Assembly (NCBI RefSeq): GCF_017591425.1 | Contig: NW_024467106.1 | Location: 21,070,501 to 21,134,500 of the forward strand | Direction of reading: 5' to 3' | DNA length: 64,000 nt | DNA from: Ochotona curzoniae | Lineage: Eukaryota > Chordata > Mammalia > Lagomorpha > Ochotonidae | Shown here: in pieces, positions 34,280 through 45,235 of the stretch | How the letters are laid out: the number at the start of each line of letters is the position of its first letter | How positions within the stretch are numbered: position 1 is the stretch's first letter | The notes under the pieces: generated by a model | What the model saw: only the letters and a program-made list of their open reading frames with translations | What the model was told of the DNA's origin: nothing | Database searches by the model: none | Position numbers and translations under genes: made by a program

Positions 34280-35885
34280 ATAAGACTGTCTTGACTTCTC
34301 CAGCCCCCACGCCTGGTTTAAATATGCTCTGCTTGTCCTTTGGTTCTGAGGGGTCTTTAACAGTTAGAGGAAATGTGTACTGTGAAAATGCCATGGACAA
34401 ATGAAAAATGTCACCAAAATAAACTTACCTTTGAATTCCATTTTCACCATGTTTGTGAGTCCCCTCTTTCTGAACTCTTGTCAGCAACTCCTTCTGGCCT
34501 GTAGGCAGTGTGTGCGTAGTTTCTGGAATTTGCCCATCCCTGGATTCTGCTCAGAGCCTAACAGGCAGGAAGGGCTCTGTCATCAGGTTGATTCAACGGA
34601 TGCTTCAAATGGAGCAAAGGTAGGTTCGACCTCATGTGACTTGAGCTTGCGGACAACCCAATCCACTTTTTCCTGCAACCTCTTCCTGAAACACTTAGAT
34701 TATATCACAGCAGTTCTGGTGATGGGGGGCAGTTACTCAATGTCAAAGCAATCTCTTATTTAAAAAAAAAATCTTAATATCAGTAAAATGGTGATTAAAT
34801 TGAAAACCACATACCCCCAATCAAAACAGTCGACCCAGATAGGCTCCAAATGAATTAAGAAAGGTTTTGATTCTTTCAGTTCCTGAGGCATGTGGCTGAG
34901 CATAGTTTATATGTTGCTGAGTCAGAATGTGATGGATTATTTGTTTTGGAATAATAATGTGGGTGTTTAACTTGATGGCCAGACAGAGAAGTGATCCTGG
35001 CAAAGTTAATAGAGCTTTCAGGAGGCATTTGTGGATAAGGAAAGGGGCTGATTTAAAAATAGAAATTATGAGTAGGACAGCAGTTTTTTTTTCATCATAC
35101 TACTCATTTTTATGGATTTGTACCAAATGTTATTGAAGCATCCTCACATGGTGGGCTACAGCTCCTGGCTTCTTTAGCCTACAAATGGGAGATGATGCAT
35201 GGCTAGTGTTTCATCAGATAAAGCGTCTTTCATTTCTAGTGTCTTGTTTCTTAGGATGTAAGAAAATGATTGTATATTGTATGTGTTTTTAAGCATATAA
35301 TAATTATTTCTTTTTCTCTTTTTGCAACCCAGTCATAGCAAAGTACCTGTGTCTTTTGTCCTTCCACCTCTCTCAGGTGTATAATTGATCTCACTTTGAA
35401 ATTTAATGGATTTTTTCCCTTCCTGTATATCCTCTGTCTTTACGAAGCCATTTCAGGTTTGTCACTTGCAAGCCAAACATCCATGTATATATGTGAATCA
35501 CCCTGTTCAGCACTTGATTTTAAACTAGTCCACAGGTTACTTTTCCCCTTGAAATTGAGAGTGTCTCTCGTCAGTGGCCTGCTTCTTCCTATCCCTTGTG
35601 CTTAGTTTGCATCTAGAGGCTCGTGGCTGTTCGTTGCCGGAATGGGTAGGGGAATAGAAAATGACAGACCCTCAGGTTAATCCACCTGTCTAGGACGTCC
35701 TTCTACTAGAATAGAAGGCACTACTGACATTGATCTTTAGCCGGTAGATTCACCTTAGCTACTTCTTACATTACATTTGTGTAAATACAGAATCTGGTAA
35801 ACAAGTATGGCAATAAGAAGGAGAAATCATTTCCAAATGCAAACTGGATGTTAGATAAACCTAGTAAACTGTTTTGCATTTAGAG
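34280..35885. other. Unique sequence, no gene seen
   Basis: A 120-codon plus frame (34401-34763) has no domain I recognise. No repeat family seen. Confidence 0.45.
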
Positions 35886-35889
35886 GGAT

Positions 35890-36200
35890 CAGTTATCAAA
35901 AGGGAGTGAGAACAGGGAATTGTGCTGGCGTGAGATCAAGGAGCAATGGCTCGAGGCCTACCTTCACGAGATGGGATTTCCCAGGGCTGACCCCGGAAAG
36001 ACTCCTGAATCTGCAGCTGTTGGTGTACGTGGAGGCCCACAGGGGGCTCTGTGCCCACAGCTCTCTCAGAAGACGTGGAGGCTGGTCAAGAGCAGATTGC
36101 CATGCCAGGCACACTCATGGAAGTTTGCCAAACTCTCTACCTCAAGAGGCCTTGACATGTTTCCATTTCGGATTCTGCCCTTATAAAATGTGTTGCTAAT
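35890..36200. other. GC-richer patch open in several frames
   Basis: Two plus frames (35906-36199 and 35920-36186) and a minus frame (35896-36114) stay open across the same 200-300 bases, with several CpGs in otherwise CpG-poor sequence. None of the three proteins looks familiar. It could be an exon of a gene I cannot see, a regulatory element, or chance. Confidence 0.3.
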
Positions 36201-36204
36201 TAAA

Positions 36205-36730
36205 ATAACTGCCAGCTCAGACTCCTGCAGGGAGACACATCCACGTGCTCAGAGGCTGTTGTTTTCCATGTTTCTAGCTCTGATTAAATAAATAAAAACT
36301 ACAAACCCAGCAGCAGAAACCAATGATCTGCAATAGTTTGGAAAGGGGAGTGGGGGGCGGGGATGGGCTCCATGTGTAAGTAATCAGCCAATGCCTTAAT
36401 TCAACCTTCTCTGCACTGGAGAAGGAAAGAGTTAAGTCGCAGAGCATGCCACTTCCACACAGTGCTACAGGCGTGTTTGATTTGGCAAGTGGAAAAAGAA
36501 ACACAAAAACACATGTCCTGACAAAGTCATGTATTAAATCGAATTCAATACACTTCCCAAATTGAATTTGGAGTGTGTGTCTTTTCTTCTTCATCTGAAC
36601 CATAGTTTGTACAGTTGCCTAAACATTCATATATGGTCATGTTATTCCTGATTATTTCTCATCATTTGGCATCCCATTGCTTTTTTGTGTAAGACTGATA
36701 ACCCTTCACATGGCTGGAAGACTTTCATCC
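36205..36730. other. Unique sequence with homeodomain-type motifs
   Basis: 'gctaattaaaataactgcc' and 'ctgattaaataaataaa' lie close together (36195-36297). No gene or repeat recognised. Confidence 0.4.
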
Positions 36731-36734
36731 TGAC

Positions 36735-36950
36735 CTTGTGGACCTCTTGAGCTTCTGGTCCCTTTGCTCCCTGGTTAGCCATGCCAGACTACCCCTAATG
36801 CCTAGGAAGAGCCAGAGTCTCCACTCTTCATGTCTTTGCACATGCTGTTCCATCTTCCTAGAATGCCCGTTACACCCATCCTTACTCTCCTGCAAACTCA
36901 TAAATAGCTCTCCAACTCAGGTGAGGAGTTCTTTCATCTAATGAGCATGG
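36735..36950 (+). repeat. L2 fragment
   Basis: The order 'tctttgcacatgctgttccatcttcctagaatgcccgttac', then 'ctcctgcaaactcataaa', 'ctccaactcaggtgagga' follows the L2 3' region. Confidence 0.75.
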
Positions 36951-36954
36951 GCAA

Positions 36955-38585
36955 GTAACATGCCGAATTCTATTCCATTCTCTAACAGAGTGGTTTAAGG
37001 GCCAGTTTCTAACCTTCATAACCTCAGGATTCTTCTCTTTAAATGACCCCAATATAATTGATGTTTGTGTCACCAGTATCATTTATGATGTGATGTATTT
37101 GGAAGTATAGGTTCACATTTGATGTATTCTTGTCAAATATTTAACCAACATATGACCTAAACTTGAGATTAAACTTCAAGCAAATGAAAATGAAAGCAAA
37201 TGACTCTAACAGAACAAGTCTATAAAATGCAAATTGTACATGACAACTGGCCTGGCCTCGTCAATGATTCTGGATGTGAGGGATATTTTACGCTAATTGT
37301 ATGCAATACACAGGCTATCATTGCTATAAGCGTGAAGGGAAGACTGGCAAAATTGGGATGCAAATATGCAAATGTGAGTACAGAAGTTGTACTAGATGAT
37401 GGTATACAATTGCTGTTGAATTTTTAATAGTTAATGTTCCTACGTATTATTTTAAAAGAAGCAGCTCTTATCGTTTGTAAATGCATAGCAATGTATTTAT
37501 GGAGGTAACATCCTTAAATTTGTGGTTTCCTTTGGGAATTTTGTGGCAATGTCATATGTGTGGTAGTACACATAGGGGCTAAAATATTGTTGAAGTGTTA
37601 CTGTTAATTCAATTTAAGTAATAACCCATTTTATGTCAATTTCATTTTCCAGTTAGTTTTTTGAATTAAATAATAAATGTTTAAAAAGTCACCTGTACTT
37701 TGGAAGGTTGTGAGAATAAGAGATCTAATGTCCCTACAGATCTAATATTTTAGTAAATATAATTAAACCAGTGAATGTTCTTTTTCAAGAGAATTACTTT
37801 GCAAATTGTGTATCAAAATCTCCCTTAAATCTAGGACCTCACTGTGTTCAGCAGCCGTGTGGGCAGAAATCTCTGACACTTTGGAGGATGAAATGGATGT
37901 AACTTGCAGTAACTTCACAATTGGTGCAGTTTCTGTGGGGTGGCTCAGGCTACATTCTTGGCTCCAAAGCAATAAATCTGAAGATCATGAAAGAAGCAGG
38001 ACCAATTTACATGTTCCTGAGTGTGGGTAGGCTTAAAAATGGTCTGCACTCAGCAAGGCTTGGGCTGTCCCTTTATAAGATCTGGAGGTATAAGGAGTGA
38101 TGCCTAGGGTGAGGCTTGAGCGACTGTACAGTGGAGGCAGATGTTGGGGAGGGGCTTGAGGACCACTTGCATCCTCTACCTTTATTGGATATCTCAGAAG
38201 AATCCTGTGTGACATGCAGGATGGGAGTAGGAATGCCTTTATTACAATGGCATTATAATGAAATAAAGGTCAGTGTGAGCTTGTAACCTGTTGGATTTTT
38301 AGCTGCCACTGGCCCTATGTGGTAAATTAGAGGAAGCCTCAGTTTTGCACTACACAGAATGTGGGAAGACTTTGGCAGTGCACAGAAATGGGGCGATTTG
38401 GGCACTATGTGAAGGGGACTGTTGAGTACTTCAGACTAGCTGATTCAGATTGTCTTGGCAAGCATCAGCTCCTCCTTGCTAGCTGTCCTACTTCCACCTT
38501 ACTTCAGCATGCATTTTAAAATTTCTGGGCTGTGAACAACTGGACAGAAACACCGCATTCCTTGTAACACTTAAAAATGAAAACA
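36955..38585. other. Unique sequence, possible regulatory DNA, no gene seen
   Basis: AT-rich single-copy-looking sequence around the tandem octamer at 37358. No frame over 75 codons. Confidence 0.45.
37358..37373 (+). promoter_or_regulatory. Tandem octamer (POU factor) motif
   Basis: Two exact ATGCAAAT octamers abut head to tail (37358-37365, 37366-37373). ATGCAAAT is the consensus site of OCT/POU factors; adjacent sites can bind dimers. The motif is seen directly; binding is inference. Confidence 0.6.
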
Positions 38586-38589
38586 CAGT

Positions 38590-38900
38590 GGAGCCAGTAT
38601 GGTGGCTCAATAGGCTAATCCTCCACCTTGCAGTGCCAGCATCCCCTACAGGCATTGGTTCATGTCCTGGCTACTCTACTTCCTATCCTGCTCCCTGCTA
38701 TTGTGTCTGGAAAAGCAGGAGAGGATGGTCCAATGCCTTGGGACCATGCACCCACACATAGGAGACTCAGAAGAAGCTCCTAGCTCCTGATTTCAGATAG
38801 GCTCAGTTCCAGTCACTGCAGAGTGAACCAGTGAGTGGAAGGCCTTTTTCTGTTTCTCCTTCTCTCTGTAAATCTTTCAAATAAAAAATAAATAAAGCTA
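38590..38900 (+). mobile_element. Lagomorph SINE, rabbit-like C subtype
   Basis: Head 'ggtggctcaataggctaatcctccaccttg', 'ggagaggatggtccaatgccttgggacc', 'agactcagaagaagctcctagctcctg', tail 'aataaaaaataaataaa'. This head type is the one common in rabbit, here in an older copy. Confidence 0.9.
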
Positions 38901-38904
38901 AAAT

Positions 38905-39165
38905 AATACACAAGTAACAAATTCATACTTGGGATGGTAGCAGTGTTTGAAAGTGAAACCCTTTTGCTAAATGGACCATGTGGACATTACAAGAAAGGAG
39001 TGATACTGGATTAAGTACAGTTCTGAAACTCACATCCTATAAAGGGTTCTTACTGGGCTCCTGATCACAAATCATTTTCCTGACATTCTCTGTTTTCCTC
39101 AGGTCTGTCCCAGATACAAAAAGAGTACAACACATCGTTCTTTTCAAATTCTCATATGTTTATTG
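38905..39165. other. Unique sequence, no gene seen
   Basis: Nothing recognised. Confidence 0.4.
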
Positions 39166-39169
39166 TATT

Positions 39170-39375
39170 TGTAGCAGCCAGAAACTCAATCCTGGGCTCC
39201 AGAGTGAGTGGGTGCAATCCAGTCAATCGCTTTGTCACCGTTGCCTCCCAGATTACATGACAGCAGGAAGCCAGAGTGGGAGTGGAGCCAGATATTGAAC
39301 CTATACACTTTGATATGGGATGTGGCTGTCCCAAATGATGTCTCAGTTGTAAGGCCAAATGCACACCCCAAAACA
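39170..39375 (-). mobile_element. Lagomorph SINE head half (CSINE2-like)
   Basis: 'gagtggagccagatattgaacc', 'actttgatatgggatgtggctgtcccaaatgatgtctcagttgtaaggccaaatgcacacccc' (in parts) is the reversed CSINE2 head. The two long minus-strand frames over it and the CA repeat are spurious. Confidence 0.8.
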
Positions 39376-39464
39376 GTGAAGGGTCTGCAACATTTGGAGA
39401 AAGTGGGGAAAGTACTATATGGAGTATGATGATAGGGGACATCGGCTTGTTGCCAAACAGATAC

Positions 39465-39465
<1 letters not shown>

Positions 39466-39500
<35 letters not shown>
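39466..39500 (+). repeat. (AC)n microsatellite
   Basis: An uninterrupted AC run of about 35 bases. Confidence 0.97.
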
Positions 39501-39503
<3 letters not shown>

Positions 39504-39504
39504 C

Positions 39505-40620
39505 ACTGTTTGTTCTTGGGGCTCCAACAATTTTGACTAGCTTTTCCTCCCTTCATCCTCTAATATGTCCTGGCTCAATGAGAACAGTTTAGTTCTCTTA
39601 AAGATACAGCGAGTTACCTACTTCTCCATGCCTCATGGATAAAATGAGATGTTCCAGTTTAATCAATCTCCATGAAAGTGCAACTGTGTGTTGTGCTGTC
39701 CGTCCATCCTGCACATGTGTATTTGCTGACCCCTCTCCTGCCTTTTCTCACTGCTTTGGGTTTAAAGTTATCTAATTTGGGAAACTTTCTTAGATTCCAT
39801 TGAGAGCTGGGTCTTTGTCCTTTTTGTTTCTTCCAGGGCCAGTATGAGAGTAAGGTGTCTTGGGCACAAAATTTGAGAAGATAGTCATTTCCTGGGTAGT
39901 TGAAATACCAGTTCTAGAAGTTCTTGCCGCTAACAATGAGAGCCTACTGAAATTTACAACCTAGATACCTTGCTTATCTTACGTTATGCTGTCCTGGTTT
40001 CACCAATTCCTCTTTCATTTCTCTATCATGATTGCACAGTAGAATTTATTTGTTCATGAATATCTCTTGCAGGAACATGATTTTATTTATTTATTTTTTT
40101 TGCATTCAGGACCTCAGTTTTTTCATCACTACTATTTGAGTATCCAACACTGTGCCTATAACACATTTTTAAATGATGCCTGAAATAGAAGAATAGTGAA
40201 ATAAGTCAAACGATATTGCAAATGTGTGTGATGTCAGAGAATTACTCAAATGTCAGGGATCAAATGGCAAATATCTAAGAGAGGATGTAGATGTGGAAAA
40301 ATTATACATATACAATTATATGTACATGTATAATATAAAATATATCACCTGAACTAATTCTAGTAACCAGACACTAGACAACCCCTTAACAATAATACCT
40401 GCTTTCTAGGGAAGCCTAAAAAGAGTTGCGTAAGTACAAAACCCAAGGCACCAGCAAAGCTTTGAGTACACATAATCCAGACTGTGTAAGAAATAGAGGA
40501 CTCCTCCATCCTTCCTCGTGTCTATTTAGATGTTCCTGGTATTCATTCGGAAGCAGCTGAATGGATTGGACTGTGGGTACCATCTTCATGTGCCCATCAT
40601 CTTGCTAGGTGATTCACAAA
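39505..40620. other. Unique sequence, no gene seen
   Basis: A weak MIR-like stretch lies at 39590-39665. Otherwise nothing recognised. Confidence 0.45.
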
Positions 40621-40624
40621 AAAA

Positions 40625-40765
40625 TATTTTACTATTTAATCATCACAAGGACACAATGATGCAGTATTTTATGTGCCTGCTCTAGGGATTGGAAATATCA
40701 AGGATTCTGTGTACCTTCTATCAAGCTGCACAAGTAAGAGTGGAATGGAAAACAGCACCTCTAAT
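40625..40765 (-). repeat. MIR fragment, reversed
   Basis: 'tttaatcatcacaaggacacaatgatgcag' followed by 'caagctgcacaagtaagagtggaatgg' is the reversed MIR order, diverged. Confidence 0.55.
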
Positions 40766-40809
40766 GTTCAGGAAAATTGAAACGAACTAGTTTGTGTTTA
40801 TTTTTGTTT

Positions 40810-41206
40810 TGTCATGCCCACGCTCCTATCGACCCGCAATAAGAGGCAGACGCGAGTGAATTCTTCCGCGGTAGTCTTTATTGTGCACACCAAGATGATG
40901 AAGAGGAAGGCCCTGACCCAGCTCGTGCTCTCGCTCTTATCGGGGATGGCTCCGCCCAAGTGGCGGCTTATTGGTGAGCCTCTAGACCACGTGCCAATCC
41001 TGCAGTTCGGATAGGGCAAGAGGCCTGTGCACGCGCTGATCACACCGCTGTTCACGCGTCAGCCCTCAGCGCATGTGCAAGCGCCTGCGCAATACTCTCT
41101 AACGTACGTGACAGGAGCTACTCCTGCTGACGTGTTTATTTCCGCCAGGCGCCATCTTTAGGCCACCGCATGTGGCAATCAACATCACCGCGTGTGGCAA
41201 TCAACA
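40810..41206 (-). mobile_element. Solo LTR of an IAP-like class II endogenous retrovirus
   Basis: This 397-bp element starts TGTTGATTGCC and ends GCATGACA on the minus strand, with a 6-bp duplication ttgttt at 40804-40809 and 41207-41212, the usual size for class II ERVs. Layout on the minus strand resembles IAP LTRs: 'aagatggcgcc' and 'gcacatgcgctgaggg' early in U3, 'caccaataagc', an AATAAA at 40877-40882 (reversed), then a short U5. About 30 CpGs survive, against a CpG-poor background. No primer-binding site or internal sequence adjoins it, so it is a recombined solo LTR. A 22-bp-period duplication sits at its 5' end. It encodes nothing. Confidence 0.9.
40877..40882 (-). promoter_or_regulatory. 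LTR polyadenylation signal
   Basis: AATAAA on the minus strand, about 70 bases before the LTR 3' end, the expected place for the R/U5 signal. It could end minus-strand transcripts. Confidence 0.7.
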
Positions 41207-41212
41207 TTGTTT

Positions 41213-41537
41213 TAAGATTTAGTTTATTTTTATTGCAAAGTCAGATACAGAGAGAGGCAGAGAGACCGAGAAAAAGATCTTCCATCTGTTGATTCACTCC
41301 CCAAGTGGCTGCAATGGCTGGAGATGCGCCGATTTGAAGCCAGGAGCCCAGAGCCTTTTTCGAGTCTCCCACTTGGTTGCAGGGTCCCAAGGCTTTGGGT
41401 CATCCTTGACTGCCTTTCCAGGCCACAAGCAGAGAACTGGATGAAAAGCAGGGCTGCTGGGATTAGAACCGGTATCCATATAGGATCCTGGGAATTGCCA
41501 GGCAAAGATTTTAGCTGCTAGGCTACTGCGCTGGGCC
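41213..41537 (-). mobile_element. Young pika-type SINE whose A-tail was split by the LTR
   Basis: Full SINE body with 'gattcactccccaagtggctgcaatgg' and reversed head 'gctgctaggctactgcgctgggcc'. Its target duplication agtttgtgttta (40789-40800) and agttcatgttta (41538-41549) lies outside the LTR as well, so the LTR at 40810-41206 landed within the SINE's T-rich (tail) side. The tail parts are 40801-40809 and 41207-41237. Confidence 0.92.
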
Positions 41538-41549
41538 CAGTTCATGTTT

Positions 41550-43220
41550 ATTATACTCCCAAATTATATCCTCCCAAATTGTCACAGACTGGAAACACAA
41601 GTAGATTCACTAAATGCTAGTTTATATATACATTACCTACCACAGTATTAAATTACCTACTATGAGTTCTTCTGTAAGTATAAAGCCCTAAAGATTTTAC
41701 AGGAAAACTTTATTGGGGTGGAGTAGAGACAGGAAAAAAATTGATAGAGTAATTAATAGGTGAGTTTAGAAGAGCAAACATATGCTCTCATAAAACATAA
41801 ACATGTTCTGTGCTTTTAAAGAGACTGAATGTCATTACTGTGTTTCCCAAGTGACAAAAGCCACTGGACTGAAGAACACCAATGATAGTGCTGACTCCTG
41901 AAACTTTCGCCAATAAAACATTTCCAGGATGTGTGTGTGTGTGTGTTTGTGCGCACATGCGCATGCACACGAAGATTAGGGCAGAAAATCAAGCTGTTGT
42001 GCAGATAATTTTCAGAAGTAGCTGGTAAATGTTTGCCTGGGACACTTTCCTCTGATGGAGGTAACATACTTTCTGAGATAAGGAACTAAAGCCTCAATAG
42101 TTTTGTAGATGTAAACACAGCTTTGGCCTTTACCTGGCAGACCCATTGAGGGATCATTTCAAACTCTTTCTTTTGGTCCATTTGATTTGTGTGTTTCATG
42201 GACAAACTATTGTAGGGACCTAGTAAAAACTTCAAAAAAAATCATCAAGCCTGGAACATTTCTCAGTTCATTTTCAAATTACTCACTCATCATTTCCAAA
42301 AGTTAGTGGCAGGAGAGCTCAAGTGATTTAAGTAAAATGCTCCTAACTGAAGACCCTTTTTTATGACAGAATTACAAATGCTTTTAGCTCCGTGTTGCAT
42401 ACATCCTAGAGAATTTCTTGGCAGGATCTGTGAAGTGTGTTTTCATATTCTTGGGATTTCATCTTTGTAGCTTGGCCTCATGGAAAAACATCACATTCCA
42501 AGTGTGACTGGGAAATTTCATTCACCACAGTGGTTGCCAATAACATGTGGGGAGTTTATGGTCGTTCCAGCAAGCTCATCAAATCCAAACAAAATGTGAT
42601 CATGACAATTTCAGCTGATTCATTTCCATAAGACGCAAGTTGATGCTATTTACTAAATACCGAAAGACAAATTGAAGACTAAACTATGGTGGCATTAAAC
42701 GTGCAAGTTGTTAACTCAATATATCATTAGGGTATTAGCAGGAAACAACATAGCATACATAAAAAGGATTTGCTGAATATCATCTCATGAAGAAAACATC
42801 TACAAAGGCATGAATCGTGCTAAAGAAATTGAAAAGGGATGGTTAAATATCCAGGAATTGTCAACAATGGGAAGTTCTTACTGACCCAGACAAAAGGGGC
42901 AAGAAGAAGGAATTAAAGACTGGAACTCTGCAAGGAGGCTCTTAATAGGAACTGTGTGGCTCCAAACAGGCAGTCATACCTTAGTGCAATGTAACCAGAA
43001 GGAAATACTAGAATAAATGTTCTGACCCTACTTTCCTTGCGTCTACTGGTCATTTTCTGTGGGCAAAGAAGATTACTAATATTCATAGGAGAGGCCAGTC
43101 TTCTGTGAGGACTGTGACAAAAAGAGGGACGGAGACCTGGGGCATAAAGGAGGGATCTGAGAAGTGAGAGTCATCATGTAGCGTGTATTGACTGATTTCA
43201 TATTTTACTCCAAAGATACA
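41550..43220. other. Unique sequence, one unclassified repeat-like stretch
   Basis: No gene seen. Sequence near 42650-43020 ('ggtattagcaggaaacaacatagcatac', 'ccaggaattgtcaacaatggga') resembles an old dispersed repeat I cannot name. A TG/GC alternating stretch is at 41932-41970. Confidence 0.4.
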
Positions 43221-43224
43221 GAGT

Positions 43225-43505
43225 TCCATAGCAGAATGAATGTAGGTTTTAAAGTTAGATGTAGATGCAAATCCACCTACTAGTGATGAGGTGTTTTGAT
43301 CTTTGCGCAGAAAACCGGTTGGGTAGCTTTATGAAATTCCAACTTACCCTCTCTGAGTTTCAATTTCCTCATCAGTGAACTGGAAATAATAATAATAATA
43401 TGCCTGATTGTGTTATCAGAAATATTAAACCTGTTACCTAAGGCACAGAGCCGAACAAACTGCTTGATACTGGAAATGTGTCGGATATTAGTTGGTTTAT
43501 TCTCA
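43225..43505 (+). repeat. MIR, nearly full length
   Basis: 'gatgtagatgcaaatccacct', 'gggtagctttatgaaattccaacttaccctctctgagtttcaatttcctcatcagtgaactgg' (in parts), 'taataataataatatgcctg' and 'gcacagagccgaacaaactgcttgatactgg' cover most of the MIR in order. Confidence 0.85.
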
Positions 43506-43509
43506 TTAG

Positions 43510-44095
43510 CACTTCCATCAGCTACTCTTTATCTAGTAAAATTCCTGCCCTATGGAGGCTGGAAAACAATCTGACCATGCTCTGTTACTGTGTTGCTGTG
43601 GGGGAGTCCCCTGTTGACTCATACCTGGAGTGATGAGTGGGAGTTTGTTGTTCCTGGAACCTTGCTTAGCAAGGTTCTGCAATTAGGAGCAAACCATTTC
43701 TTTTGCTGATGCTGCTTCTCTGAGGAAACCCTACTGGAGCATCTTCAGAGAAACCGTTTTCTCTCTACATGGCTCTCAGGGGGCTGTTCTTCATTTCTGT
43801 GCCTAAACCGATGCTTTAAAAATTTGTCCATCTTCCTTGCTACTGACAGGGCATAGAATACAATTGTAAGAACTTGGTCAGTTCACTTCCTAACCATTAG
43901 GGCCATTTCCTTCCTAATTGAAGGCACCAGAGCGGGTTTTGTTTTCCTTTGTTTTTATTCTCTGGTTTTGGGATGGATGAAAATGCTTAGCAACCTCTGA
44001 GTTCTGACAGGACCCTTGGAAATAGAATAGATAATTAAAAAATGAAAAAGACACAGTAGCCATTCACTAAACTCTTCATTGGTTCAAACTGTGAT
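43510..44095. other. Unique sequence with a small hairpin
   Basis: A 9-bp perfect inverted repeat gaaccttgc/gcaaggttc with 3-base loop is at 43657-43677. No gene seen. Confidence 0.45.
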
Positions 44096-44099
44096 TTAT

Positions 44100-44245
44100 G
44101 TTTTAAGTATAATCACTACTTCTCACACTTATCCTGTAAGATAGTGTCTCATTTTTATTTAAAGAAATTGAAGCCCTTATAGAGTGACATGATTAGCTAC
44201 CAAGAAACAGACTTGAACTAGAGACCCACGGTCTATGTGGATCAA
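44100..44245 (-). repeat. MIR fragment, reversed
   Basis: 'atcctgtaagatagtgtctcatttttatttaaagaaattgaagcc' then 'gaaacagacttgaactagagaccc' is the reversed MIR core. Confidence 0.6.
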
Positions 44246-44384
44246 AATATGTAGTCTTGTTTGTCTTTGGAGTAGCTTGAAGGATGGTCAGTTGCAATGT
44301 TTTCATCCAGCCTTGAGCATTTGAAAACAAAACTCAAAAGTTTCTGTCATGTGAGTTTCTTCATAACAAGGGATAAGCCTTATT

Positions 44385-44480
44385 CATCTCTCTCTTCCCA
44401 CTACTTACCAGTGCCTCTTCCATAACATGGATGACTGATTAATGTTTGCTGAGTGAAAAATGATTGACTGAATGAGTCAT
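44385..44480 (+). repeat. L2 3' end fragment
   Basis: 'cagtgcctcttccataacatggatgactgattaatgtttgctgagtga' matches the L2 3' terminus. Confidence 0.6.
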
Positions 44481-44484
44481 CGAT

Positions 44485-44830
44485 GCTAAGATATTTTTGT
44501 CTTTGCATAGCATTTTTTCTAATGAATATTTATATTTCATTTGACAGTGTTTGCAAATTGCATAATACTTCCCTTCAGCATAACTTGCAGTGTGGAAATG
44601 CTTCCATATGCTAGATGTTTCCCCTTATTTGACTGAGGGGAAAAAGCCTAGAGAAAAACATCACATCATGGCTAAGGATCCATATAAAAGATAAGTGCAT
44701 TGCTCACACATGGTCTCTTTTGGAAGACTCATTTTGCAAAACAACTGTAGAAGTACACATTCAATTTGAATTGGTACAGTTTAAAAAATATTCTTGTACA
44801 ACTAAATATAGTTTTGTATCAGTTCACTTT
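44485..44830. other. AT-rich unique sequence
   Basis: Nothing recognised. Confidence 0.45.
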
Positions 44831-44834
44831 GTTG

Positions 44835-45020
44835 TAAAAGGTGGAGTTGGAAGAGCATAGATTCAGAAACAGTGACCTATTTTTCAATCCAGGCTCTTAA
44901 CAGTTATATGACAAGAGCAACTTATGCAACCTATCTGTGTCTTGGTTTGACTCCTGAGTGAAACAGAGGTTAAAATACCATCAGTTCATGAGATTATAGA
45001 GAGAATTAGTGGAGTTACTA
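44835..45020 (+). repeat. MIR fragment
   Basis: 'gttggaagagcatagattcag', 'caatccaggctcttaacagttatatgacaagagcaacttatgcaacctatctgtgtc' and 'aatagagg-taaaataccat'-like sequence follow the MIR. Confidence 0.75.
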
Positions 45021-45094
45021 TAGGTGATGGCCATTGGAATGAGTCCTTGAAGACTCACATTGAACAAGGCCTTTGCCTTCTTAAAACGGTGCTG

Positions 45095-45235
45095 TTGTTG
45101 CCCATCAGCTTGAGGACCATGTGCAATTTTTCTTAATCTGACTTTCAAGTCCTACATGATCTCATTCTCCTCCTCTGGCCTCAGGCCTCATCACTCCTAC
45201 GTGCCCACTGTACTATAAGAACCGACAAGTGCACT
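45095..45235 (+). repeat. L2 fragment
   Basis: 'tttcaagtcctacatgatctcattctcctcctctggcctcaggcctcatcactcctacgtgccc' (in parts) fits the L2 3' region. Confidence 0.6.

Noticed and set aside
39152..39556. 134-codon minus frame with a cysteine-valine run
   Set aside because: It crosses an AC microsatellite and a reversed SINE head.
42650..43020. Possible old LTR or DNA repeat
   Set aside because: Some phrases feel familiar from dispersed repeats, but I could not establish family, ends or strand.
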